This document shows positions 56,041 through 64,000 of a DNA stretch of 64,000 bases, in pieces. The stretch's first letter is position 1; each line of letters opens with the position of its first letter. This stretch comes from Pseudoalteromonas sp. MEBiC 03607 (lineage in GTDB: Bacteria; Pseudomonadota; Gammaproteobacteria; Enterobacterales; Alteromonadaceae), in contig NZ_SRRY01000001.1 of assembly GCF_004792295.1 (NCBI RefSeq), positions 2,921,501 through 2,985,500 of the forward strand. Direction: 5' to 3'. Below the pieces are notes generated by a model. That model had not been told where the DNA came from. It did no database searches and worked only from the letters and a program-made list of their open reading frames with translations. Both the position numbers and the translations under genes were made by a program.

Positions 56041-56751
56041 CTAGTTACCCAATGCAGCTTTTACCGCTTTTAATTCCCGACGACTAACAGTTAAAGGCTC
56101 TTCTAGTTGGTTCATAATTAAAGTATGCCCACCAGGCTGTCGGCTGTTTAAACTATAAATATGTTGCTTATTTACAAGGGTATTACGATGTATTCGCAAT
56201 AATTGTAAAGGGAAAGTACGCTCGAGTTGTTTAAGGCTCTGTTCAATGATTGCTTCGCCCCCTTCAAATACGACACGAGTATATTTTTGTTCCGCAATGC
56301 AACAAATCACATTCTCAATATTTACTCTGCGCAATACACCACCGAGCTGATAACTTATGTAGCTTTTAGCAGAGTCACTTAATTGAGTTCGATTAAGCTT
56401 GCTAAGTTGCGATAATGTTTGATTAAGCGAAGACTCAGAAACTGGTTTTACTAAATAACCATCAGCACAGAGTTGGAATGCCTCTAGTGCGTGCTCAGGG
56501 TGAGCTGTAAGAAATACGATGGCAGGTGGTATAGTTAATTGTTTTAATGTCGCAGCAACCTCCAGTCCATTAAGCTTGGGCATATTAATATCGAGTAGCA
56601 CGACATCAGGCTGTAACTGTTTACAATATTCAATTGCCTGTTCGCCATTACAGGCATCACCAATCACTGTATAATTACTATGCTCTGACAATAATCGTGA
56701 AATACGTGCTCGAGCTAGCGGTTCATCATCAACAATTAATACTTTTATCAT
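56041..56751 (-). CDS. algR: AlgR-like LytTR response regulator
   Basis: A 236-residue regulator. The receiver domain (1-120) has Asp54 as phosphorylation site, with the DDEPLARARI start and the TAHPEHALEAF and GYLVKPV segments that closely follow Pseudomonas AlgR. The LytTR DNA-binding domain (about 140-235) contains RIHRNTLVNKQHI and LTVSRRELKAVK. AlgR activates the fimU-pilVWXY1Y2E operon in Pseudomonas; here the gene lies directly upstream of pilV, with matching sites between. The gene symbol is by similarity. It overlaps the kinase gene by 4 bp. Confidence 0.88.
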   Translation of the reverse strand: MIKVLIVDDEPLARARISRLLSEHSNYTVIGDACNGEQAIEYCKQLQPDVVLLDINMPKLNGLEVAATLKQLTIPPAIVFLTAHPEHALEAFQLCADGYLVKPVSESSLNQTLSQLSKLNRTQLSDSAKSYISYQLGGVLRRVNIENVICCIAEQKYTRVVFEGGEAIIEQSLKQLERTFPLQLLRIHRNTLVNKQHIYSLNSRQPGGHTLIMNQLEEPLTVSRRELKAVKAALGN

Positions 56752-57773
56752 GCTGTTTTCTGCCTTGGTAATACAAGTTTTACCCTAAATATTCCATCGC
56801 GATGAGTGGTTGTTATTGTTGCCTTTCGTTGATAAAACAGTGATAAGCGTTCACGAATATTATCAAGTGCCATACCATTACCCGACCTTTCATTCATGAT
56901 GTTCTTCACTACTGGGTTAGTAATAATGAATGTGTATGTTTTATCAGACTGGTGCATTTCGACATTTATTTCACCGTGCTCTGCTGTCTCGATCCCATAA
57001 AATACTGCATTCTCAATAAGAGGTTGGAGAGTCAAACATGGGATATCGATATCAGGTAGTTTATCAAGTAACTGCCAGTTTACTGTTAGCCGTTCTCCGT
57101 AACGCCAACGCTCTAGTGCTATATATTGTTGACATAGTGTTATTTCATCGGTAAGTAAAATAGCTTTACCACTTTTCATAGCAGCCTGAGAGAGTGCAGC
57201 TAATGCAAGAATAGCTTGTTCTGCCGCCACCACATCATAGTGGGTTAGCTCAGCAGCAGTATTCAAACTATTAAATAGGAAATGAGGACGAATGCGGGCT
57301 TGAAGCGCATCTAATTTGGCTTTAGCCAGAGCTTTTGTTTGCTGCTCCTTTTGATTATGCATCAGCAAAAATTGAACAAAAAGCACTGTAACCAAAAAGA
57401 TTATCAGTAGGTTACTCACGATAAAGTGCGTCTTAGATACCATTTCAAAGATATCTGCGAATACGTTAAGTACTGCAAAGCTATACAAGTATGTAAAAAT
57501 CAGTAAAACAATTACTAAGATAGATAACTGTACTGCCTGAGATAATTTAGTAAGCACAGACCGTGATAGATAAAGACAAGAAAGACTAGATAAGAAAATA
57601 AGGTGCAAAAAGAAACTAAAAATGGCCAGACGCAACCATACATCACCAAAACTTAACGGTGAAAACGCCAATAAAACAGCAATAACTTGACTGACGATAA
57701 GTATGGCGAGTACACCACGGGATTGGAAAAGAGCCGCAATCAGCAAGCCGTGTGAATTTGGCTGTTTGCTCAT
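56748..57773 (-). CDS. algZ: AlgZ/FimS-like LytS-family sensor histidine kinase
   Basis: A 341-residue membrane kinase. Four hydrophobic segments lie in residues 10-135 with little periplasmic sequence. The His_kinase domain has RPHFLFNSLN with His164. The ATPase part has LTLQPLIENAVFYGI and SGNGMALDNIRERL. This is the LytS/FimS type that pairs with LytTR regulators. In Pseudomonas FimS controls AlgR in twitching motility. The two genes overlap by four bases. The gene symbol is by similarity and synteny. Confidence 0.85.
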   Translation of the reverse strand: MSKQPNSHGLLIAALFQSRGVLAILIVSQVIAVLLAFSPLSFGDVWLRLAIFSFFLHLIFLSSLSCLYLSRSVLTKLSQAVQLSILVIVLLIFTYLYSFAVLNVFADIFEMVSKTHFIVSNLLIIFLVTVLFVQFLLMHNQKEQQTKALAKAKLDALQARIRPHFLFNSLNTAAELTHYDVVAAEQAILALAALSQAAMKSGKAILLTDEITLCQQYIALERWRYGERLTVNWQLLDKLPDIDIPCLTLQPLIENAVFYGIETAEHGEINVEMHQSDKTYTFIITNPVVKNIMNERSGNGMALDNIRERLSLFYQRKATITTTHRDGIFRVKLVLPRQKTA

Positions 57774-57811
57774 GGGCTCCTCTTTTAACTGTTGACTACT
57801 ATTTGCTTAGA

Positions 57812-58741
57812 TTAGCGTAGCTCAACAGGAACGGCAAATACTATGTTCTCTTCTTCACCAGGATTTTCAACAACTTGATTACCACCTAATTCTTTTAAAC
57901 GAGTAATAACCTGTTGAACTAAAACTTCTGGCGCAGATGCCCCAGCAGTCACACCTACGGCATTTACATTGTTAAACCAATCCGCTTCAACATTACTTGC
58001 ATCATCAATTAAATAAGCAGTGGTGCCCATTTTGTCAGCAAGCTCACGTAAACGATTTGAGTTAGAACTATTTTTAGCCCCTACTACAAGCAGTACATCC
58101 ACTTTATCAGCTAAGTCACGAACCGCATCTTGACGGTTTTGCGTAGCATAACAAATGTCGTCTTTGCGCGGGCCATCAATGGCCGGAAACTTAGTACGTA
58201 GTGCATCAATCACATCTGCCGTATCATCAACAGATAACGTGGTCTGGCTACAGTAAAAAAGGTTTTCAGGGTTTTTAACAGATAAAACGGCAACATCTTC
58301 AGGGGTTTCTACTAAGTAAATACCGCCCGCTTCGTTGTTGTACTGACCCATAGTACCTTCAACCTCAGGATGGCCATGGTGACCAATCAATACACACTCA
58401 ATACCTTTACGGCTGGCTCGTGTTACTTCCATATGTACTTTTGTTACCAGTGGGCAGGTTGCATCGAACACTTTAAGGTCGCGACGTTTTGCTTCACTTC
58501 GAACGGCTTGCGAAACACCATGCGCACTGAAGATAACAATACTATCGTCAGGAACCTGATCTAGCTCTTCAACAAAAACTGCACCGCGATTTTTTAAGCC
58601 ATCAACAACATATCGATTGTGAACGACTTCATGACGCACATAGATTGGCTTTTCAAAGATATCGAGTGCGCGCTCCACAATACTAATTGCACGGTCGACA
58701 CCAGCGCAAAAACCACGTGGATTCGCTAATAAAATATCCAT
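57812..58741 (-). CDS. ispH: 4-hydroxy-3-methylbut-2-enyl diphosphate reductase
   Basis: A 309-residue iron-sulfur enzyme, last step of the MEP isoprenoid pathway. The three cluster cysteines are Cys12 (RGFCAGV), Cys96 (DATCPLV) and Cys197 (CYATQNRQ). It starts one base inside the fkpB stop codon, ending the ribF-ileS-lspA-fkpB-ispH run. Confidence 0.97.
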   Translation of the reverse strand: MDILLANPRGFCAGVDRAISIVERALDIFEKPIYVRHEVVHNRYVVDGLKNRGAVFVEELDQVPDDSIVIFSAHGVSQAVRSEAKRRDLKVFDATCPLVTKVHMEVTRASRKGIECVLIGHHGHPEVEGTMGQYNNEAGGIYLVETPEDVAVLSVKNPENLFYCSQTTLSVDDTADVIDALRTKFPAIDGPRKDDICYATQNRQDAVRDLADKVDVLLVVGAKNSSNSNRLRELADKMGTTAYLIDDASNVEADWFNNVNAVGVTAGASAPEVLVQQVITRLKELGGNQVVENPGEEENIVFAVPVELR

Positions 58742-59181
58742 TAACCTGTTACCTCTAAAATATCAACTTCAAAGGTTAAGCGCTGCCCTGCAAGTGGGTG
58801 ATTAAAGTCAATTGTGACCGACTCACCTTGAACTTCACGAACAAGACCGGGTAACTCAGTGCCATCAGGCTGAGTAAAGGCAATAATATTACCTACTTCA
58901 GCAGGGGTATCTGCACCAAACTTACTGCGATCCACATAATAAATGTTATCTGGATTTGGCTGACCAAATGCATCTTCAGGCTCTAATGCAAATGACTTGC
59001 TGTCACCGGCGGCTAAACCTAGTAAACATTTTTCAAAGTTTTCTGTCAGGCTACCATCACCCATTCGCAATTTTGCAGGTTTATTGTGTACCTTAGTTGA
59101 GTCGGCTGCAGAGCCATCTTCTAACTTAATTGAGAAATGAAAGATCACTTCAGAGTTTTCACCAATTACAGCTTGGCTCAT
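58741..59181 (-). CDS. fkpB: FKBP-type peptidyl-prolyl isomerase (SlpA type)
   Basis: A 146-residue cytosolic isomerase/chaperone (E. coli SlpA 149). The FKBP half-sites flank an inserted-flap domain, with [14 protein letters not shown] as the typical flap start and [15 protein letters not shown] near the C-terminus. It overlaps lspA by 4 bp and ispH by 1 bp, so translation is coupled. Confidence 0.94.
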   Translation of the reverse strand: MSQAVIGENSEVIFHFSIKLEDGSAADSTKVHNKPAKLRMGDGSLTENFEKCLLGLAAGDSKSFALEPEDAFGQPNPDNIYYVDRSKFGADTPAEVGNIIAFTQPDGTELPGLVREVQGESVTIDFNHPLAGQRLTFEVDILEVTG

Positions 59182-59684
59182 GCTTGTTGCTCCTTCGGAC
59201 TTTCGCCTGTGAAGGCATCAAATAATAGTAATGCGGCACCGATACAAATTGCGCAATCGGCAATATTGAAAACAGGAAAGTGCCAGTTTTCGTAATATAC
59301 ATGCAAAAAGTCAATAACATAGCCATAAGCAATGCGGTCATACAAATTGCCAATTGCACCGGCTAATACTAACGCATATGCAGAACATAATACCTTGTTC
59401 GTCGCGGGTAAGCGTTTAAGCCACCATACTAAAAGTACACTGATCGTTACCGCTATTATGCTAAAAAACCAACGCTGCCAACCACCTGAATCACTTAAAA
59501 AGCTAAATGCCGCACCATAGTTATGTACGTATGTAAAATTAAAGAAAGGCAGAATATCTATCGACTCTTTGTAGGCCATGGTATTAACAACAAGTGTTTT
59601 TGTCGCATGGTCTACTACTAAAAGTAGTAGACTCAGCCATAGCCAAACTAAGCCACTTTTTCCGGCTAGTTTGCTCACAAACAA
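59178..59684 (-). CDS. lspA: Lipoprotein signal peptidase
   Basis: A 168-residue inner-membrane aspartyl protease with four transmembrane helices that cleaves prolipoproteins before the lipidated cysteine. The catalytic aspartates are Asp116 (GNLYDR) and Asp143 (FNIADCAI). It lies 3 bp after ileS and overlaps fkpB. Its substrates in this window include BamC, BamD and the SLT lipoprotein. Confidence 0.96.
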   Translation of the reverse strand: MFVSKLAGKSGLVWLWLSLLLLVVDHATKTLVVNTMAYKESIDILPFFNFTYVHNYGAAFSFLSDSGGWQRWFFSIIAVTISVLLVWWLKRLPATNKVLCSAYALVLAGAIGNLYDRIAYGYVIDFLHVYYENWHFPVFNIADCAICIGAALLLFDAFTGESPKEQQA

Positions 59685-59687
59685 CTC

Positions 59688-62513
59688 CTACGCGAACTGA
59701 CGCTGTTCACCATCGCCGTCAACATTGCTAACACAACGACCACAGATTTCAGGGTGCGCTGGCTCTGCACCTACATCATCACAGTAATGCCAACAACGCT
59801 CACATTTTTCAGCGATTGTTGCAGCAACTTTAATGAATAAACCATCAATTTCTGTAGCTTGAGTACCTTCAGGCTGTGCTGTCACAGTTTCAACAGTTAC
59901 GCCCGAAGTTAATAGCACAAAGCGCAACTCATCACCTAACGCAGCTAATTTCGAACTTAGCTCTTCACCTGCGTAAATACTTACGTTTGCTTGTAATGTT
60001 GCACCAATGATTTCTTCTTTACGAGCCGCTTCTAGTACACGGTTTACTTCATCACGAACATTAAGGATTGTTAACCAATCATCGTTGCTGAACTTACCTT
60101 GTGAAGAGGCTTGTAAACCATCATACCAAACTGAAGTGAACACAAAATTATCACGTTCGCCTGGTAATGCTTCCCAAATTTCTTGTGCAGTAAAGCTTAA
60201 AATCGGTGCCATCCAACGCGTCATTGCTTCAGCAATGTGGTAAAGCGCAGTTTGACATGAACGACGGGCATGGCTATCGCTTTTCGCTGTGTATTGACGA
60301 TCTTTGATTACGTCTAAGTAGAACGAACCAAGTTCACCAGTACAGAAGTTCATTAGCTTTTGCGTTACAAGCAGCATTTGATACTTATCGTAAGCCGCTA
60401 AAATTTCATCTTGAAGCTCAGCTGCACGGCCCACAATCCAACGATCAAGCTCAACCATGTCTTCAATCGCAACTTTATCAGTTTTTGGATCAAAACCATT
60501 AAGGTTCGCAAGTAAGTAACGGCTTGTGTTACGAATACGACGGTAACGGTCAGCAGAACGTTTAAAGATTTCATCAGATACAGTCATTTCTGCTGTAAAG
60601 TCAGTTGATGCAACCCATAAACGTAAGATGTCAGCACCTAGTTTGTTCATCACGTTTTGTGGCGAAATTACATTGCCTAATGATTTAGACATTTTGCGGC
60701 CGTTTTCATCAACTGTGAAACCATGTGTTAACACTTGCTTATATGGCGCATGACCATTGATAGCAACCGATGTCATCATTGACGACATAAACCAACCACG
60801 GTGTTGATCAGAACCTTCTAAGTAAAGATCAGCAGGACCGGTTAAATCTTCACGTGCATCAACCACACATGCGTGAGTCACACCTGAGTCAAACCATACA
60901 TCTAACGTATCTTGTACTTTCATGTATTGCTCAGCGTCATCGCCAAGTAAGGTTGCAGGGTCTAAGTCATACCAAGCTTGAATACCTGATTTCTCAACCA
61001 GTTTTGCGGCTTCTTCGATTAGCTCTTGCGTATTTGGGTGAAGCGCACCTGTGTCTTTATCAACAAATAATGCAATTGGCACACCCCATGTACGTTGACG
61101 TGAAATACACCAATCAGGACGGCCTTCAACCATGTTTGCAATGCGGCTCTCGCCCCACTCAGGTAACCACTCAGTCTTTTTGATTTCGTTTAATGAATCT
61201 TGACGAAGGTTAGCTTGATCCATACTTACGAACCACTGTGGCGTAGCACGGAAGATAATAGGTGTTTTATGACGCCAGCAATGTGGGTAGCTATGTGTAA
61301 GCGCATGATGGTGTAATAACGCATTGTTTTCAGTTAATACGTCAATCACGCTCGCATTTGCTTTAAATACGTGCTGACCAGCAAACATCGGTGTGTCAGG
61401 TAAGTAAACACCGTTTGCACCAACAGGGTTAGCAACTTCTAAACCATAAGCAAGACCTGCCGCGAAATCCTCTTGACCGTGACCAGGCGCAGTATGAACA
61501 ACACCAGTACCAGAATCAGTCGTTACGTGATCAGCAACAATTACAGGCACTGTGAAGTCATAGAACGGGTGAGCAACCTGTAAATTCTCAAGTGCCGCAC
61601 CTTTTACATAACCTAGTACATGGTAATGCTTAAAGCCATAACGGTCCATTGCATCTTTTACTAGCTCTGAACCTAAAATTAAACGCTGCTGTGCGCCTTC
61701 GTCATCAACTTGAACAAGGGCATATTCAAGCTTTTCGTGAACTGCTACTGCACGGTTAGCTGGTAATGTCCAAGGTGTAGTTGTCCAGATAACAGTACTA
61801 ACTGCACCGCTACCTTCATGGCCTTCGGCAAGTTCAAACGCATTAATTACTGCCTCTTGATCAGCAAATTCAAAACGCACATCGATTGCTGGTGACTGTT
61901 TATCTTGGTATTCAACCTCTGCTTCAGCAAGTGCTGAACCACAATCTGTACACCAGTGAACAGGCTTAGCACCTTTATGTAAGTGACCATTTTTAATGAT
62001 GCGACCAAGTACGCGAATAGCATTCGCTTCAAAGTCAAAGTTCATTGTTAGGTAAGGCTTGTCCCAATCACCAAACACACCAAGACGTTTGAAGTCTGTT
62101 TTTTGACCTTCAACTTGTTTCTTAGCGTATTCGCGACACTTTTCACGGAACTCAGCAGCAGACACTTTCACACCTGGCTTGCCTACCTTCTTCTCAACCA
62201 TTAACTCAATTGGTAAACCGTGACAGTCCCAACCAGGCACATAAGGTGCATCAAAGTCAGACAAGGTTTTTGACTTAACAATAATATCTTTAAGAATTTT
62301 GTTTACCGAGTGGCCTAAATGGATATCACCGTTTGCATACGGAGGGCCGTCATGCAAAATGAAGGTTTTTTTACCTTTTTTAGCGCTGCGAATTTGACCA
62401 TAAAGATCGTCTTCATACCATGTCTTAAGCATCTTTGGTTCACGTTGAGCCAAATTGCCGCGCATTGGAAACGCTGTTTCCGGTAAATTCAAAGTATGTT
62501 TGTAGTCGCTCAT
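59688..62513 (-). CDS. ileS: Isoleucyl-tRNA synthetase
   Basis: A 941-residue class I synthetase (E. coli 938). HIGH-type motif HLGH at residues 65-68, KMSKS near residue 605, editing domain (CP1) between them with [12 protein letters not shown]. The C-terminal zinc finger CERCW...CGRC is present. It is between ribF (25 bp) and lspA (3 bp). Confidence 0.98.
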   Translation of the reverse strand: MSDYKHTLNLPETAFPMRGNLAQREPKMLKTWYEDDLYGQIRSAKKGKKTFILHDGPPYANGDIHLGHSVNKILKDIIVKSKTLSDFDAPYVPGWDCHGLPIELMVEKKVGKPGVKVSAAEFREKCREYAKKQVEGQKTDFKRLGVFGDWDKPYLTMNFDFEANAIRVLGRIIKNGHLHKGAKPVHWCTDCGSALAEAEVEYQDKQSPAIDVRFEFADQEAVINAFELAEGHEGSGAVSTVIWTTTPWTLPANRAVAVHEKLEYALVQVDDEGAQQRLILGSELVKDAMDRYGFKHYHVLGYVKGAALENLQVAHPFYDFTVPVIVADHVTTDSGTGVVHTAPGHGQEDFAAGLAYGLEVANPVGANGVYLPDTPMFAGQHVFKANASVIDVLTENNALLHHHALTHSYPHCWRHKTPIIFRATPQWFVSMDQANLRQDSLNEIKKTEWLPEWGESRIANMVEGRPDWCISRQRTWGVPIALFVDKDTGALHPNTQELIEEAAKLVEKSGIQAWYDLDPATLLGDDAEQYMKVQDTLDVWFDSGVTHACVVDAREDLTGPADLYLEGSDQHRGWFMSSMMTSVAINGHAPYKQVLTHGFTVDENGRKMSKSLGNVISPQNVMNKLGADILRLWVASTDFTAEMTVSDEIFKRSADRYRRIRNTSRYLLANLNGFDPKTDKVAIEDMVELDRWIVGRAAELQDEILAAYDKYQMLLVTQKLMNFCTGELGSFYLDVIKDRQYTAKSDSHARRSCQTALYHIAEAMTRWMAPILSFTAQEIWEALPGERDNFVFTSVWYDGLQASSQGKFSNDDWLTILNVRDEVNRVLEAARKEEIIGATLQANVSIYAGEELSSKLAALGDELRFVLLTSGVTVETVTAQPEGTQATEIDGLFIKVAATIAEKCERCWHYCDDVGAEPAHPEICGRCVSNVDGDGEQRQFA

Positions 62514-62538
62514 TAATCCTACTTTCCGTATCGGCTAC

Positions 62539-63465
62539 CTAATTTAAACCAAAACACTGCTTAGCGGCGGTCACATCATCTGCAATCTGCGCCGTCAGTT
62601 GTGTTAATGTCTCGAATTTTTTCTCATCGCGAAGCTTTTTAATTAGCTCCACGTGCATAAATTGTCCGTAAATGTCTTGCGCAAAGTCGAACAGATGAAC
62701 CTCTAACAAAGCGCGTGTTCCATTAAATGTGGGTTTGTTGCCAATATTTGCAACCCCAAATAATTCTTTTTCGCCAACTTTTGCTCGTACCGCGAACACC
62801 CCATTTACAGGGCATACTTGGCGTTTTAATGCTATATTGGCCGTTCTGAACCCTAATTCACGACCTTTTGCCCAGCCATGAATAACACGTCCAGAAATTG
62901 CATAACCATGACCTAACATGGTTTTTGCGTCTTCTAATTGCCCTGCAGCAAGTGCCTGGCGAATAAGAGTACTGCTCACTCTATCATTGAGCCTGCGAAA
63001 ACTCGCAGTACTTTTCACATCCATGTTTAACTCAGCACCCATGGCTTTAAGCAACGCAAAATCACCACGGCGCCGCTTTCCAAAGCAAAAGTCATCGCCT
63101 ACAGTCAGAGCTTTTACACCTAACTTATCAACCAATACTTGGCTTACAAACTGCTCTGCTTCCATATTGGCAAATTGCTGATTGAAGCTAATGCAAATCA
63201 CTCGCTCCACTCCCAATTTAGCAAGTAAGCTAAGCTTATCACGTAGTCGAGTTAAACGCGCTGGAGCATTATCTTTAGCAAAAAATTCTTGTGGCTGAGG
63301 CTCAAATAACATCACGGTACTTGGCAATTGATGCTTTTCTGCGTCTTGCAGCAAGCCTTTAATCACTTCTGCATGACCTAAGTGCACACCATCAAAATTA
63401 CCAATGGTCAACACACAGCCATAATGCTGCGCGCGAATATTGTGAATACCTCTAATTAACTCCAT
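62539..63465 (-). CDS. ribF: Bifunctional riboflavin kinase / FAD synthetase
   Basis: A 308-residue enzyme (E. coli 313) making FMN and FAD. The N-terminal FAD synthetase domain has LTIGNFDGVHLGHAEVI and DDFCFGKRRRGD. The C-terminal riboflavin kinase domain has ELGFRTANIAL and GVFAVRAKVG. It stands 73 bp after murJ on the same strand. The usual rpsT is not seen between them. Confidence 0.96.
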   Translation of the reverse strand: MELIRGIHNIRAQHYGCVLTIGNFDGVHLGHAEVIKGLLQDAEKHQLPSTVMLFEPQPQEFFAKDNAPARLTRLRDKLSLLAKLGVERVICISFNQQFANMEAEQFVSQVLVDKLGVKALTVGDDFCFGKRRRGDFALLKAMGAELNMDVKSTASFRRLNDRVSSTLIRQALAAGQLEDAKTMLGHGYAISGRVIHGWAKGRELGFRTANIALKRQVCPVNGVFAVRAKVGEKELFGVANIGNKPTFNGTRALLEVHLFDFAQDIYGQFMHVELIKKLRDEKKFETLTQLTAQIADDVTAAKQCFGLN

Positions 63466-63538
63466 GCCACCTTTTTGCCTTTATCAGCGAGCCCAAAACA
63501 TTGATATCGGGCTTGAAGCGCCGATTATAATCTTTTTT

Positions 63539-64000
63539 TTAGTTTGATTCAGTAGTTGCAACACTTTTTATCGTATTTAGTCGCACGCCTAAAATGAATA
63601 AGGCTGCAAAATATACAAAAACCGCCAACACTAATAACCCGCCCAACAACAACACTTGCTCAGTAAAGTGCCAAGTTTGCCACATAAATTGCTGGCCTAC
63701 GTACCACACAGACGCAGCCATTAATAAACTTGAAAACAAACACTTAAAGGTAAAACCAAGGCTCATCGCAGAAAACTGATAGACCCCTTCTTTACGTAAT
63801 TGATGATACAACAAATAAGCATTACAACTAGCCGACATTGATGTGGCCAAAGCCAGACCTAAATAACCAATAAATGGTGCCAACATAATGTTAAACACCA
63901 TGTTTAAAACCAGAGTTTTAATACCAATTTTAACGGGGGTTTTTGTATCTTGACGCGAATAAAAGCCTGGTGCTAGCACTTTGATTAGCATAAAACTAAC
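63539..64000 (-). CDS. murJ: Lipid II flippase MurJ, C-terminal part (runs off the window)
   Basis: 154 C-terminal residues are visible; the gene continues past base 64000. The segment IKVLAPGFYSRQDTKTPVKIG is diagnostic of MurJ/MviN, and about five transmembrane helices follow. MurJ flips lipid II to the periplasm for peptidoglycan synthesis. The murJ-ribF-ileS order is standard in gammaproteobacteria. Confidence 0.93.
   Translation of the reverse strand, partial: VSFMLIKVLAPGFYSRQDTKTPVKIGIKTLVLNMVFNIMLAPFIGYLGLALATSMSASCNAYLLYHQLRKEGVYQFSAMSLGFTFKCLFSSLLMAASVWYVGQQFMWQTWHFTEQVLLLGGLLVLAVFVYFAALFILGVRLNTIKSVATTESN

Overview
The window reads as a chromosomal segment of a marine gammaproteobacterium of the Alteromonadales, most likely Pseudoalteromonas. 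The reasons are moderate-to-low GC, a TonB-dependent receptor next to a tryptophan-halogenase-like gene, the gene orders murJ-ribF-ileS-lspA-fkpB-ispH-pilVWXY1 and clpB-pgeF-rluD/bamD, and closest recalled protein types from that group. This assignment is inference; there is no rRNA in the window. Nearly everything is chromosomal core. No prophage, CRISPR array, tRNA, rRNA or complete insertion sequence was seen.

Layout. 1-9.2 kb is a carbohydrate block: a partial tryptophan-halogenase-like flavoprotein, a TonB-dependent receptor, the pgi-zwf-pgl operon and a divergent LacI-family regulator. Three copies of one palindromic operator tie these together. 9.2-16.6 kb holds a three-domain sulfur enzyme (cysteine desulfurase, persulfide-dioxygenase-like, rhodanese), a PerM-type permease, a TusA-like protein, an unknown gene and the bepA-arsC/yffB-wrbA-DUF2069 run. 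16.6-26.4 kb holds envelope and housekeeping genes: an ankyrin membrane protein, an orphan mlaC, pagL, a YjiH-type protein, bamC, gcvR, bcp, fadR and nhaB. 26.5-34.9 kb holds tyrA, the rpsP-rimM-trmD-rplS operon, ffh, ypjD, corB and mscS. 34.9-45.2 kb holds an SLT lipoprotein, gshA, an Aer-like chemoreceptor, clpB, pgeF, rluD, bamD and a PII gene. 45.3-57.8 kb is a type IV pilus minor-pilin locus with two GspH/FimU-type pilins, pilE, two tandem pilY1 paralogues, pilX, pilW and pilV, headed by an AlgZ/AlgR-like two-component pair. 57.8-64 kb is ispH, fkpB, lspA, ileS, ribF and the 3' end of murJ.

Main points for a second look. (1) The gap between gshA and the SLT lipoprotein gene holds a compact sRNA gene on the opposite strand: a near-consensus sigma-E promoter, about 72 nt of transcript, and a strong terminator. 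It shares position and a core segment with enterobacterial MicA, which also lies beside gshA. (2) The LytTR regulator gene is followed by two perfect LytTR-type direct repeats on two-turn spacing, just upstream of a plausible pilV promoter. This predicts direct control of pilVWXY1, as for AlgR in Pseudomonas. (3) The LacI operators overlap probable promoters of both pgi and the receptor gene. (4) The 751-residue desulfurase/dioxygenase/rhodanese fusion is an unusual self-contained persulfide enzyme. (5) A 264-bp MITE-like element with 24-bp terminal inverted repeats and two internal hairpins lies 4 bp past the PII stop codon.

Starts were moved downstream of the longest ORF where ribosome-binding sites and family N-termini supported it (pgi, bepA, arsC, pagL, rplS, rpsP, tyrA, pilV, both pilY1 genes and others). 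All homology statements rest on recognising motifs by eye; no database search was run.
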